Positions 1 to 5,589 of a DNA stretch of 5,589 nt are shown in pieces (the stretch's first letter is position 1; each line of letters begins with the position of its first letter). This DNA comes from Candidatus Hydrogenedentota bacterium (lineage in GTDB: Bacteria; Hydrogenedentota; Hydrogenedentia; Hydrogenedentales; SCBR16-9). The position numbers were made by a program, and so were the translations under genes. The stretch covers positions 1 to 5,589 of the forward strand of contig SKJD01000351.1 of assembly GCA_007116095.1 (NCBI GenBank), written 5' to 3'. Below the pieces are notes generated by a model. The model was not told the DNA's origin, did no database searches, and saw only the letters and a program-made list of their open reading frames with translations.

Positions 1-3000
1 ATAACACTCTTTATGAAGGCGTATCGGGCGAATTGAACAATCTCGTTGAGTCCCCGTTTGCGTTCGTATCAGTCACGGAAGAACCCTTGCCGAACCTGGT
101 AGTGACTTCCGTCGCCACCCCGGCGCCTGCGGGGGCCAATACCCAGGTAACCCTAGCCTGGACAACGGCCAACACGGGTACCGACATCGCCGAAGGCCCT
201 TGGCTGGAACGGGTATACCTCTCGACCGACGCCCACATTGGAAACGATACCCTCTTGCGGACCGTGTCGTTTGAGGGCGCCATTCCGCCGGGCGAAAGCG
301 TCGTCCGCGAAACCGTGGTTCTCTTACCCAGCCTGAGCGTAGACCAGTACTTTGTCGTGATATGTGTGGATACTTCCAACCTCATTCGGGAGCTGGACGA
401 AACCGACAATTGCGGCATCAGTGACGCCCCGGCCACCTTGCTTCTTCCTGACCTGGTTATTACGGATTTAACGGCCCCGGAAACAGCCGAAGGCGATGAA
501 GTCATCACCGTCTCCTGGACAGTAACCAATGAAGGGGAAGTGCGGGCCAATCCCATCTGGAGCGATCGCCTGACGTTGCACCATGACGCATCCGGGAGCA
601 TCACGCCGCTGGGCGATGTGGTGCGCACAGAAGTCTTGGAAGCGGGGGCCAGCTACACGGTCTCACATACCATCACGACGCCGGGACGTATTGAACCGGG
701 CGATTACCGCTTTGTTGTTCAAGTCGATGCGTTGAACGCCATATTGGAAAGCGGCCCCCCCGACAATAACCGGATGGCATCCGATCCCGTAACGGTTATC
801 ACACAACCCGACCGTCCCAATCTGGTGGTCAGCAACATCGTCAATCCGGCCGATGGCCTGGTGGGGCGCCCCATCGAGGTCTCCTACAGCGTCACCAACG
901 CCGGCCTGGTGAATACCCCGCCAAGCGCAAGTTGGACGGATCGGATTTACACCCGTAATATCGACACCAACCAGCGGTTCATGCTCTCGGAAACAACGCA
1001 TAACGATGGACTGGGAGCTGGCGCCGCCTATACCAAGACGGTAAGCGATGGCGTCTATCCTTCCCTACCAGGGACCTATCGCATTGAAGTGTTCACCGAT
1101 TTCCATGACACATTGAACGAGGGCCTAACGGGTGGCGAAGAGGACAATCTCGGCGTCGCCGACGCTACCTTTATCGCCGACACCTATGCGGTGTCCGTCG
1201 CGCCCAATCTTACCGAAGCCCCCACGCCCACTCCAGTAACCTTGAGTGGCGTGGCTACCATCATCAGCAGCGGAGATATCCTCCCCAACGCCGATGTACA
1301 AGTCGAAATTAGCGTTCGCGGCGCCAAACGCACCCTGAACGCGGTGACCGATGAAAACGGCGCCTACAGCGTGGTCTTTAACCCGGTGCCCACGGAGTCC
1401 GGCATTTATGAGCTTCGCGCTGGCCCCCCCGCGTTGCTGCCCACGGAGCCACAGGCCCAGTTTACGTTGTATGGCCTGCGCATGCAGCCCAGGAGCCAGC
1501 GGCTCACCATTTATTCGGATTCTCCTCCGGTGGAGGCGAGTTACACCATACGGAACACCGGCGATGTCGCGTTGACAGCGCTACACGCGGAATTGCTGAA
1601 TCCCCCCTCGGGACTGATTGTTGATTTCACCTTGGAGGATAATGATCTTGCTCCACTCGGGGAAACGACATTACAGGTGGAAGTTAGCGCCGATGGCGGC
1701 GAGTTCGGCGTCTATTCCATTCCCCTAAAAGTACAGAGCAGTGAAGGCGCTGGCGATCAGGTGGTCTTGGAAGTGCGGTTGCAACCGCATGCGGCGACCC
1801 TGGTGTCCATGCCCCAAAAACTATATGGCGCCATGCTGGTTCCCGCTCCGGAAGAAGACCCAATCCAGACCCTGGTCGAGTTTGAAGTCCAGAATATCGG
1901 GTCCGGTATCGCCAGGAATGTACAGGTGCTGTTGCCGAACATGCCCTGGATGCAACTGGCCACACCGAGGGTGATCGGCGATCTGGGCGCCGGCGAAACA
2001 GCCAATGTGGTCTTGTCCCTCAAGCCGGAACCTGATTTAACGCTGGGACCCTATACCGGCAACCTGGTGGTGGTGGCGGAAAACGCCGGCCTGTCGATTG
2101 CCTATGAGTTGACGGCCGCCTCCGACCGGGAAGGCAACCTGCGCGTCAAAGTAACCGACGAATATACCTACTGGAGCGCCGGAGAACCGGCAGTAAGTGA
2201 TGCGACTGTCCGGGTGCTTGATGCCTTCAATGACAACCTCATTGCGGAAGCAATCAGCGATGAGGACGGCATCGCCTATTTCGAGGACTTGCCGGAAGCC
2301 CATTATCTCGTACACGCTACGGCGAAAGACCACGGCAGTTCGCGCAACACGGTTTTTGTGACGGGCGGCGACACCACCTTCCTGGAAGCGTTCCTCCCCG
2401 TGCAAACCGTCAGCTACAATTGGACCGTTCGGCCCATCTACATTGATGACGAGTATGAGATCATTCTTGAGGCCGTCTTCGAGACCAATGTGCCCGCGCC
2501 GGTGATTACCGTCGAACCCACGTTGATTGACTTTGACTTGCTGCCGGCGGAATCGCAAATTGATTTTGTCATCACCAACCACGGCTACATCCGGGCCGAC
2601 GATGTTCATTTCAACATCCAGAGCAATGCCCAGTGGCGCATTACGCCGCTGGTGGATGAAATTGGTGATCTTGATGCGATGACCAGCATCACGGTGCCGG
2701 TATTGTTCGAAGACCTGGACCAGATTGGCGATGGCAAGGCATTAGGAACCGATACCAAGAGTAGCGATGACTGCCTGCAAGTCAAGATGGCCATCCGCTA
2801 TACCCTGATTTGCGGCGTGCCGCGCAGTTATACCGTCCCTATCGTCACGCGCAATTCCGGTAAACACTGTCCCCGCGGCCGCACTTCAGGATTTAACAAT
2901 GGCGGATTGTCCATTGGCAGCAGCTCCTCGGGTGGGGGACACGTCTCAAGTAGCGGCGGCTTTGTAGGGTTGACAAACGGCGGCTACGGCTGGATGCCCA

Positions 3001-5589
3001 GCGGCGGCGGGCCTTCCATCCGTCAGGAAAGCAACTGCAATCCTTGTATCGTGAAGTGCGCCTATGCCGCCTTGAGCTGTTTGGCTCCCTCTAGCTTGGG
3101 ATGCCTGCTGAGCTTGACCGAAAATTGCGCTCCAACAACCTTCAGCAGCATCGGCGATTTGTTCCAGTGTCTCATTGATGGCGTGGTTGTCGGGTGCATG
3201 AGCGCGTTGGGCAAACTGCCCTGTATATGCGGCGTAATCAATTGTGTGCTCTGTTATGCCGGAGGCGACAGTATACCCTGTAGCCTGGGCGATATTATGG
3301 GCGACTCTGGAGGCGATACCAAATCCCAAATAGAAAGCGCCTTAATGCAGGTTCGCGCTGAACTGGAAATACACCACCTGGCGTTGGAGCTCAAGTCTAC
3401 CGGCGGCATTGTATTGGGGCTCAATCCCAAAAACCCGGTGCAAGCCTACTTCCTCACGCATATAGAGCGCTATTTAACCATACTCAATGCGCAACTCTAT
3501 TACTGGGGCGATGCTGCCTGGATCGACACGCCGGATGAGGAGCTACACATACTCGCAAACTGGCTGGAGGCCTTCGCGGATGCAACGCAGCCGGAAAGTG
3601 AGCTTGGTGAGTTGGTGTCAGAAAACGAACAGCATGCCCTGTTGGCTACGCCATACCCGAGCAACCTGAACGAAGCAATCGTTATCGCGTTTATCGAACG
3701 CTATAACCGCAGCGTCACCTATTGGAATTTGGGTTACTTTAACCAGGAAGACCTGCCCGATGGATTCGATCCCGATTTTCTTGCAAAGGAGGATGCTCAG
3801 GAGAGATGGGACGCGGCGCTGGATGCTGCGCATGCCAATTTGGAGGAAGGTTTCTTCGAGTTAACCGACGGTGTCTTCTATGCAGCACAGCTCCTGGAAC
3901 AAGACCTGGCGCCGCAGGAAGGCGTATGCGCACAAGTACGTATCCAAATCAGCCAGAGTGCAGTCATGTCTCGCGCCGCCTTTGAGGCAACTCTGGAAGT
4001 TGAAAATACCGGCGACAATGATCTGGAAGCGTTCTATGTGGAGCTGTTAATCAAAGATGTGAATGGAAAATTGTCCAACCACCTTTTTGAGATATTGCCC
4101 CCAACCCTGGTCAATATTTTCGATGTTTCCGGGGGCGGCGTTGTCTTCGCCCAGGATACCGCTTCCGCCGAATGGGTGATTGTCCCGCGCCATGATGCGG
4201 CGCCCGAGGAACCGATGGAGTACTTTGTCAGCGGAACCATGAGCTACCTGCTCGATGGTTTCTTGAATGAAGTACCCCTATTCCCAGTGCCCATCACGGT
4301 GTTGCCCAACGCTCAACTGCACTTCAAGTATTTCCTGGAAGAATTGGTCTTCGCCAATGATCCCTTCACGCCGGAAATTGAACCTTCCCTGCCGTTTTCG
4401 CTGGGACTGCTGGTGAGCAATAAGGGGGCCGGTATTGCCCATGATTTGCGGATTACTTCGGCCCAGCCGGAGATCATCGAGAATGAAAAGGGGTTGTTGA
4501 TCGATTTCGAGATCATCGGCACCCAGGTGGATACCCGGCAATTCAACCCATCGTTGCGCGTCAATTTGGGCGACATTGCAGCCGGCCAGACGACCTCCGC
4601 ACGTTGGTTGATGACTTCGACTCTGGAGGGCCGCTTCGTCGAGTATGACGCACGCTTTGAAAATGTGAACGGCCTGGGCGAACCGGGTTTGTCCTTAATC
4701 GAGGAGGTGACCATCCATCCGCTTGTCCGGGCGGTCATCGGCGAAGCGCCCGAGGATGACGACGATCGCATCGACTTCCTGGCGATGGATATTCCAAATC
4801 TCGAGCGCTTGCCGGACACCCTGCATTTGAGCAATGGGCAAACCAAGCCGGTGACCTCCATCGTGGACGATGCCTTAACCATCACGCCCATTAGCAGTCT
4901 GGAGTTCGAGGTTGCATTTACGCCGCCATCCGGATATACCTACCTACGCTTTGATGATCCCGCCAATGGCGGCATGCCGCTCTCGCAGGTTACCCGTTCG
5001 GACGGAAAACCCATCAACATGAGCTTCAATGCGTGGCAGACTTCCCGCATCCTGCGGCCGAAGGACGAGCCTGAAGCGCCGGAGCGCTATATCCATATCT
5101 TTGATTACTTCGATGATATGAAAAGCGCCATCACGTATACGTTGTCCTATGAGGTAAAATCGGAAGCGCCAATAATCAGCCTGTTCGGCGACGCATTGGT
5201 TACGTTGGAGGTATTTGGCGTCTACGAGGAAGCGGGCGCAATCGCTCATGACACCATTGACGGTGAAATCCCGTTCTCGGAATTCTCCGTGGATGGCGCA
5301 GTCAATATAAATGTGTTGGGGCTGTACACCCTGACCTACAATGTTATGAATTCGCTTGATATCTCCGCAAACCCGGCGACCCGGGTGGTGCAGGTGGTGG
5401 ACAATACAGCGCCTGAGATAACCCTGTTGGGCGACAATCCGATGTATGTTTTGCTCCTTTCAGACTTCACCGATCCCGGCGCCACGGCGGAAGACAATTA
5501 CGATGGCGTCGTTACGCCAGTACTCAGCGAGTCCACCGTCAACACCGCAGCGGTCGGCGAATACCACGTCACCTACACGGCGACGGACA
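1..5589 (+). CDS. Giant multidomain surface/secreted protein, internal fragment (CARDB, CnaB-like, NEW3-like, Cys-rich, DUF5011 modules)
   Basis: A single reading frame starting at base 3 runs 1862 codons without a stop and leaves one spare base at the end. It is therefore a partial gene open at both ends; no start codon, signal peptide or C-terminal anchor can be seen. The translation is a chain of beta-sandwich modules rich in Val, Thr, Asp, Glu, Gly and Pro. It is interrupted in the middle by a Gly/Ser linker, a block with 13 cysteines and a helical stretch. Lysine is very scarce in the first 595 residues (three by my count), and the protein looks acidic throughout. CARDB, NEW3, CnaB-like and DUF5011 domains are typical of exported bacterial adhesins, S-layer-like proteins and extracellular scaffolds, so an extracellular structural or binding role is likely. 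No enzyme motif was recognised. Alternatives are an RHS-type giant protein or a very long carbohydrate-binding exoprotein. The reading frame is near certain; the function is inferred. Confidence 0.95.
3..83 (+). other. C-terminal tail of a preceding CARDB-like repeat (truncated by window start)
   Basis: Residues 1-27 end in a Glu-Leu-Asn-Asn-Leu-Val run followed by SPFAFVSVTEE. This matches the close of a CARDB repeat, where an Asn-rich E-x-N-N turn is followed by a last beta strand. The next repeat opens directly after it with PNLVV. At least one more CARDB unit therefore lies upstream of the window. Confidence 0.6.
84..446 (+). repeat. CARDB-like repeat 1
   Basis: Residues 28-148 open with PNLVVTSVATP, the usual first strand of CARDB (cell adhesion related domain found in bacteria). 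They continue with a T-L-A-W-T-T-A-N-T-G strand and turn, then RVYLSTD, then an I-P-P-G-E-S segment. They close with VDTSNLIRELDETDNCG, the acidic/Asn turn that ends this fold. The length of about 120 residues is normal for the family. It carries two cysteines (residues 121 and 137), placed so that they could bridge the last two strands; the other repeats lack them. CARDB domains are Ig-like folds of exported proteins, with a presumed adhesive or spacer role. Confidence 0.85.
447..803 (+). repeat. CARDB-like repeat 2
   Basis: Residues 149-267 repeat the same plan: PDLVITDLTAP, then VSWTVTNEGEV, then SDRLTLHHD, then G-D-Y-R-F-V-V-Q-V-D-A and the closing ILESGPPDNN. The DRLTL strand and the TVTNEG turn align with RVYLSTD and WTTANTG of repeat 1, but the DNA of the units is clearly diverged. 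The duplication is therefore old, not recent. The closing turn contains a C7 tract at 755-761 encoding Gly-Pro-Pro. Confidence 0.87.
816..1193 (+). repeat. CARDB-like repeat 3
   Basis: Residues 272-397 start with PNLVVSNIVNPADG and continue with VSYSVTNAGLV, then TDRIYTRNID, then PGTYRIEVFTD. They end with a longer closing loop, DTLNEGLTGGEEDNLG. That loop appears to carry a short acidic/Gly insertion relative to repeats 1 and 2. A Pro/Thr-rich linker (EAPTPTPV, about residues 405-412) then marks the end of the CARDB array. Confidence 0.85.
1236..1442 (+). other. CnaB / carboxypeptidase-regulatory-like domain 1
   Basis: Residues 412-480 read VTLSGVATI, then ILPNADVQVEISVRG, then VTDENGAYSVVF, and finish with IYELRAGPP. 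The order G-x-V, P-x-A-x-V-x-V, T-D-E-N-G-x-Y is the hallmark of the prealbumin-like fold shared by CarboxypepD_reg and CnaB domains. These are stalk or accessory domains in surface proteins. Its size, about 70 residues, fits. Whether it forms an isopeptide bond cannot be judged; one Lys (in GAKRT) is present. A C7 tract lies at 1424-1430, again encoding Gly-Pro-Pro. Confidence 0.75.
1452..1787 (+). other. NEW3-like Ig-fold domain 1
   Basis: Residues 484-595 contain VEASYTIRNTGDVALTALHAEL followed by a loop, LAPLGETTLQVEVSADG, then FGVYSIPLKVQSSEG and a last strand, VVLEVRLQP. The pattern is a strand ending in N-T-G, then a second strand, a G-E-T-T/L segment, and a closing Y-x-I-P-L-x-V strand. 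It is typical of NEW3 (alpha-galactosidase-associated) and related ASH-type beta sandwiches of exported proteins. The match is to a fold class by eye, not to a specific family. Confidence 0.6.
1812..2123 (+). other. NEW3-like Ig-fold domain 2
   Basis: Residues 604-707 repeat the plan of the preceding domain: LVEFEVQNIGSGIARNVQV, then MQLATPRVIGDLGAGETANV, then GPYTGNLVVVAENAGL. The matching landmarks are N-I-G for N-T-G, G-D-L-G-A-G-E-T for L-A-P-L-G-E-T, and the closing Y-x-G-x-L-V-V-V strand. The two domains are probably an ancient duplication. Confidence 0.65.
2130..2405 (+). other. CnaB / carboxypeptidase-regulatory-like domain 2
   Basis: Residues 710-801 read GNLRVKVTDEYTY, then VSDATVRVLDAFND, then SDEDGIAYFEDLPEAHY, then LVHATAKDHGSS and a last strand up to FLPVQ. 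The S-D-E-D-G-x-A-x-F-x-D-L-P-x-x-x-Y signature is classic for a transthyretin-like CnaB or carboxypeptidase regulatory fold. It follows the NEW3-like pair directly. Confidence 0.75.
2409..2873 (+). other. Ig-type beta domain with YNWTV opening and ITNHG turn
   Basis: Residues 803-957 open with SYNWTVRPIYIDDEYEI and run through VPAPVITVEPTLIDF, then IDFVITNHGYIRADDV, WRITPLVDEIGDL and SITVPVLF. A P-x-I-T-V-E-P-x-x-I-D-F strand followed by an I-T-N-H-G turn resembles ASH/NEW3-type beta sandwiches. The end holds three cysteines (residues 924, 937 and 956) around a strand pair, a possible disulfide in an exported protein. From memory, unchecked, similar segments occur in other giant bacterial CARDB/RHS proteins. 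No family name is assigned. Confidence 0.5.
2874..3032 (+). other. Gly/Ser-rich flexible linker
   Basis: Residues 958-1010 are dominated by Gly and Ser, with short runs such as SIGSSSSGGG and SSSGG, Asn-Gly-Gly turns and PSGGGPS. They lack the hydrophobic alternation of the beta domains on either side. This is best read as a disordered linker that separates the N-terminal beta array from the Cys-rich and helical centre. Confidence 0.8.
3033..3290 (+). other. Cysteine-rich block (13 Cys in 82 residues)
   Basis: Cysteines sit at residues 1012, 1015, 1019, 1026, 1034, 1042, 1056, 1065, 1074, 1076, 1081, 1084 and 1093. The block starts NCNPCIVKC and ends PCICGVINCVLCYAGG. By my count the rest of the 1862 residues hold only six cysteines. 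Between the cysteines the chain is small and hydrophobic (Ala, Leu, Val, Gly), with little charge. It could form helices crosslinked by disulfides, or a membrane- or surface-associating patch. The C-x2-C-x3-C start could suggest metal binding, but no matching zinc or iron-sulfur family was recognised. From memory, similar CNPC-starting blocks follow Gly-rich linkers in other giant bacterial surface proteins; this is unchecked. Confidence 0.75.
3315..3926 (+). other. Helical module with two IERY...YW...DxPD units
   Basis: Residues 1105-1308 change composition to Leu, Ala, Glu, Gln, Tyr and Trp with helix-like spacing, unlike the beta domains around them. Two stretches share an ordered set of landmarks. 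The first is IERY (1154-1157), then YW, then DTPD. The second is IERY (1231-1234), then YW, then DLPD. The gap from IERY to Trp is ten residues in the first and six in the second, and from Trp to Asp seven and nine. That is compatible with a diverged duplication about 77 residues apart. The module ends with an acidic helix around ERWDAALDAAHANLEEG. Its function is unknown. I know no named family for it. Confidence 0.6.
3927..4304 (+). other. Unnamed beta-rich module A
   Basis: Residues 1309-1434 begin VCAQVRIQISQSAVMSR and continue FEATLEVENTGDNDLEAF, FYVELLIKDVNGK, SAEWVIVPRHDAAP and EYFVSGTMSYLLDG. They end with PLFPVPITVLP. The E-V-E-N-T-G turn and alternating hydrophobic pattern indicate an Ig-like beta sandwich. 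The W-x-I-V-P-x-H-D-A-A-P stretch is more conserved-looking than a generic repeat. No Pfam-style name can be supported. Confidence 0.5.
4305..4739 (+). other. Unnamed beta-rich module B with ENEKGLLIDFEIIG signature
   Basis: Residues 1435-1579 open PNAQLHFKYFLEELVF and continue PFSLGLLVSNKGAGIAHDL, the strand-turn-strand of an Ig-like fold. The stretch ENEKGLLIDFEIIG (1494-1507) follows, then VNLGDIAAGQTTSARWLM, FVEYDARFENVNGLGEP and SLIEEVTIHPLVRAV. Strings this rich in specific residues (NEKG, RWLM, HPLVRAV) suggest a constrained module. From memory, unchecked, very similar strings recur in giant bacterial CARDB/RHS-type proteins. Confidence 0.5.
4740..5162 (+). other. Unnamed module C, acidic start then beta-rich
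   Basis: Residues 1580-1720 start with an acidic run (PEDDDDRIDF) and MDIPNLERLPDTLHLSNG. They then show regular beta alternation: LEFEVAFTPPSGYTYLRFDD, VTRSDGKPINMSFNAW, RYIHIFDYFDD and ITYTLSYEV. This looks like a beta sandwich; the acidic clusters could bind calcium, though no canonical motif is complete. It always reads in frame with modules A and B, and may form one structural unit with them. Confidence 0.45.
5166..5405 (+). repeat. DUF5011-type Ig-like domain 1
   Basis: Residues 1722-1801 read APIISLFGDALVTLEVFGVY, then EEAGAIAHDTIDGEI, then VDGAVNINVLGLYTLTYNV, and end ANPATRVVQVVD. This is the plan of the DUF5011 surface Ig-like domain: P-x-I-x-L-x-G, G-A-x-A-x-D-x-x-D-G, V-N-x-x-x-x-G-x-Y-x-L-T-Y. 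It is more diverged than the next copy. The D-x-x-D-G turn suggests calcium coordination by analogy with related folds. Confidence 0.8.
5406..5588 (+). repeat. DUF5011-type Ig-like domain 2 (truncated by window end)
   Basis: Residues 1802-1862 give an almost textbook DUF5011/HYR-like unit: APEITLLGDNP, DPGATAEDNYDGVVTP, STVNTAAVGEYHVTYTATD. It begins directly after the D-N-T-A-P junction, as tandem copies normally do. The window ends where the conserved T-Y-x-A-x-D-x-x-G-N strand should continue, so this copy lacks its last strand here. More copies may follow downstream. Confidence 0.88.

Noticed and set aside
11..628. Antisense open frame of about 205 codons
   Set aside because: It lies wholly opposite the CARDB-coding frame. 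Its translation is Ser/Thr/Arg/Val-rich with no recognisable domain, as expected from the complement of a biased coding frame.
1351..1575. Short ATG-started open frame on the + strand in another frame
   Set aside because: The product is Pro/Arg/Cys/Ser-rich, has no domain, and lies inside the CnaB/NEW3-like coding region.
2037..2609. Antisense open frame of about 190 codons
   Set aside because: It overlaps the CnaB-like and Ig-type segments of the sense frame, whose domain signatures are clear. The antisense product matches nothing I recognise.
2874..3032. Gly/Ser-rich segment as a DNA-level tandem repeat
   Set aside because: The codons differ between successive Gly and Ser positions and no fixed repeat unit is visible; it is a compositional linker at the protein level.
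3036..3065. C-x2-C-x3-C start of the Cys-rich block as an iron-sulfur or zinc site
   Set aside because: The spacing resembles radical-SAM or ferredoxin-like motifs only superficially. The surroundings are an extracellular-type linker and hydrophobic cysteine-studded chain with no supporting fold.
3785..3795. Strong Shine-Dalgarno-like AAAGGAGG followed by ATG
   Set aside because: The ATG directly abuts the purine run, leaving no usable spacing, and opens only 23 codons out of frame. In the main frame these bases encode Ala-Lys-Glu-Asp within the helical module.
4313..4891. Antisense open frame of about 192 codons, with another overlapping it in a second frame
   Set aside because: Two long overlapping antisense frames in one place indicate stop-poor complement of a coding region, not genes. 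The sense frame has patterned motifs here.

Overview
The whole window lies inside one gene on the + strand. Reading codons from base 3, the frame stays open for 1862 codons to the last base. No start, stop, ribosome binding site, promoter or terminator is visible, so both ends of the protein lie outside. With this numbering, residue n occupies bases 3n to 3n+2. I found no RNA gene, mobile element, CRISPR array or gene-free stretch. Other open frames on either strand are shadows of this gene.

The protein looks like a piece of a giant secreted or surface-displayed modular protein built mainly from immunoglobulin-like beta domains. In order: the tail of one CARDB-like repeat and three full ones (bases 3-1193); a CnaB / carboxypeptidase-regulatory-like domain (1236-1442); two NEW3-like domains (1452-2123); a second CnaB-like domain (2130-2405); another Ig-type segment (2409-2873); a Gly/Ser-rich linker (2874-3032); a very cysteine-rich block (3033-3290); a mostly helical module with a possible internal duplication (3315-3926); three beta-rich modules without a family name I can give (3927-5162); and two DUF5011-type Ig-like domains, the second cut by the window end (5166-5588).

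No catalytic domain is visible. The domain types point to an extracellular adhesion or scaffold role, but that is inference from the families. The middle and C-terminal modules recall, from memory only, conserved unnamed segments of very large bacterial CARDB- and RHS-type surface proteins. If so, the unseen C-terminal part could carry RHS/YD repeats, a sorting signal or an anchor.

The organism is probably a bacterium with moderately GC-rich DNA and a taste for giant modular exoproteins, such as Planctomycetota, Lentisphaerota, Verrucomicrobiota or Hydrogenedentota. This is a weak guess from gene style; there is no phylogenetic marker. The most interesting parts are the cysteine-rich block, the helical module beside it, and the unnamed beta modules at 3927-5162.
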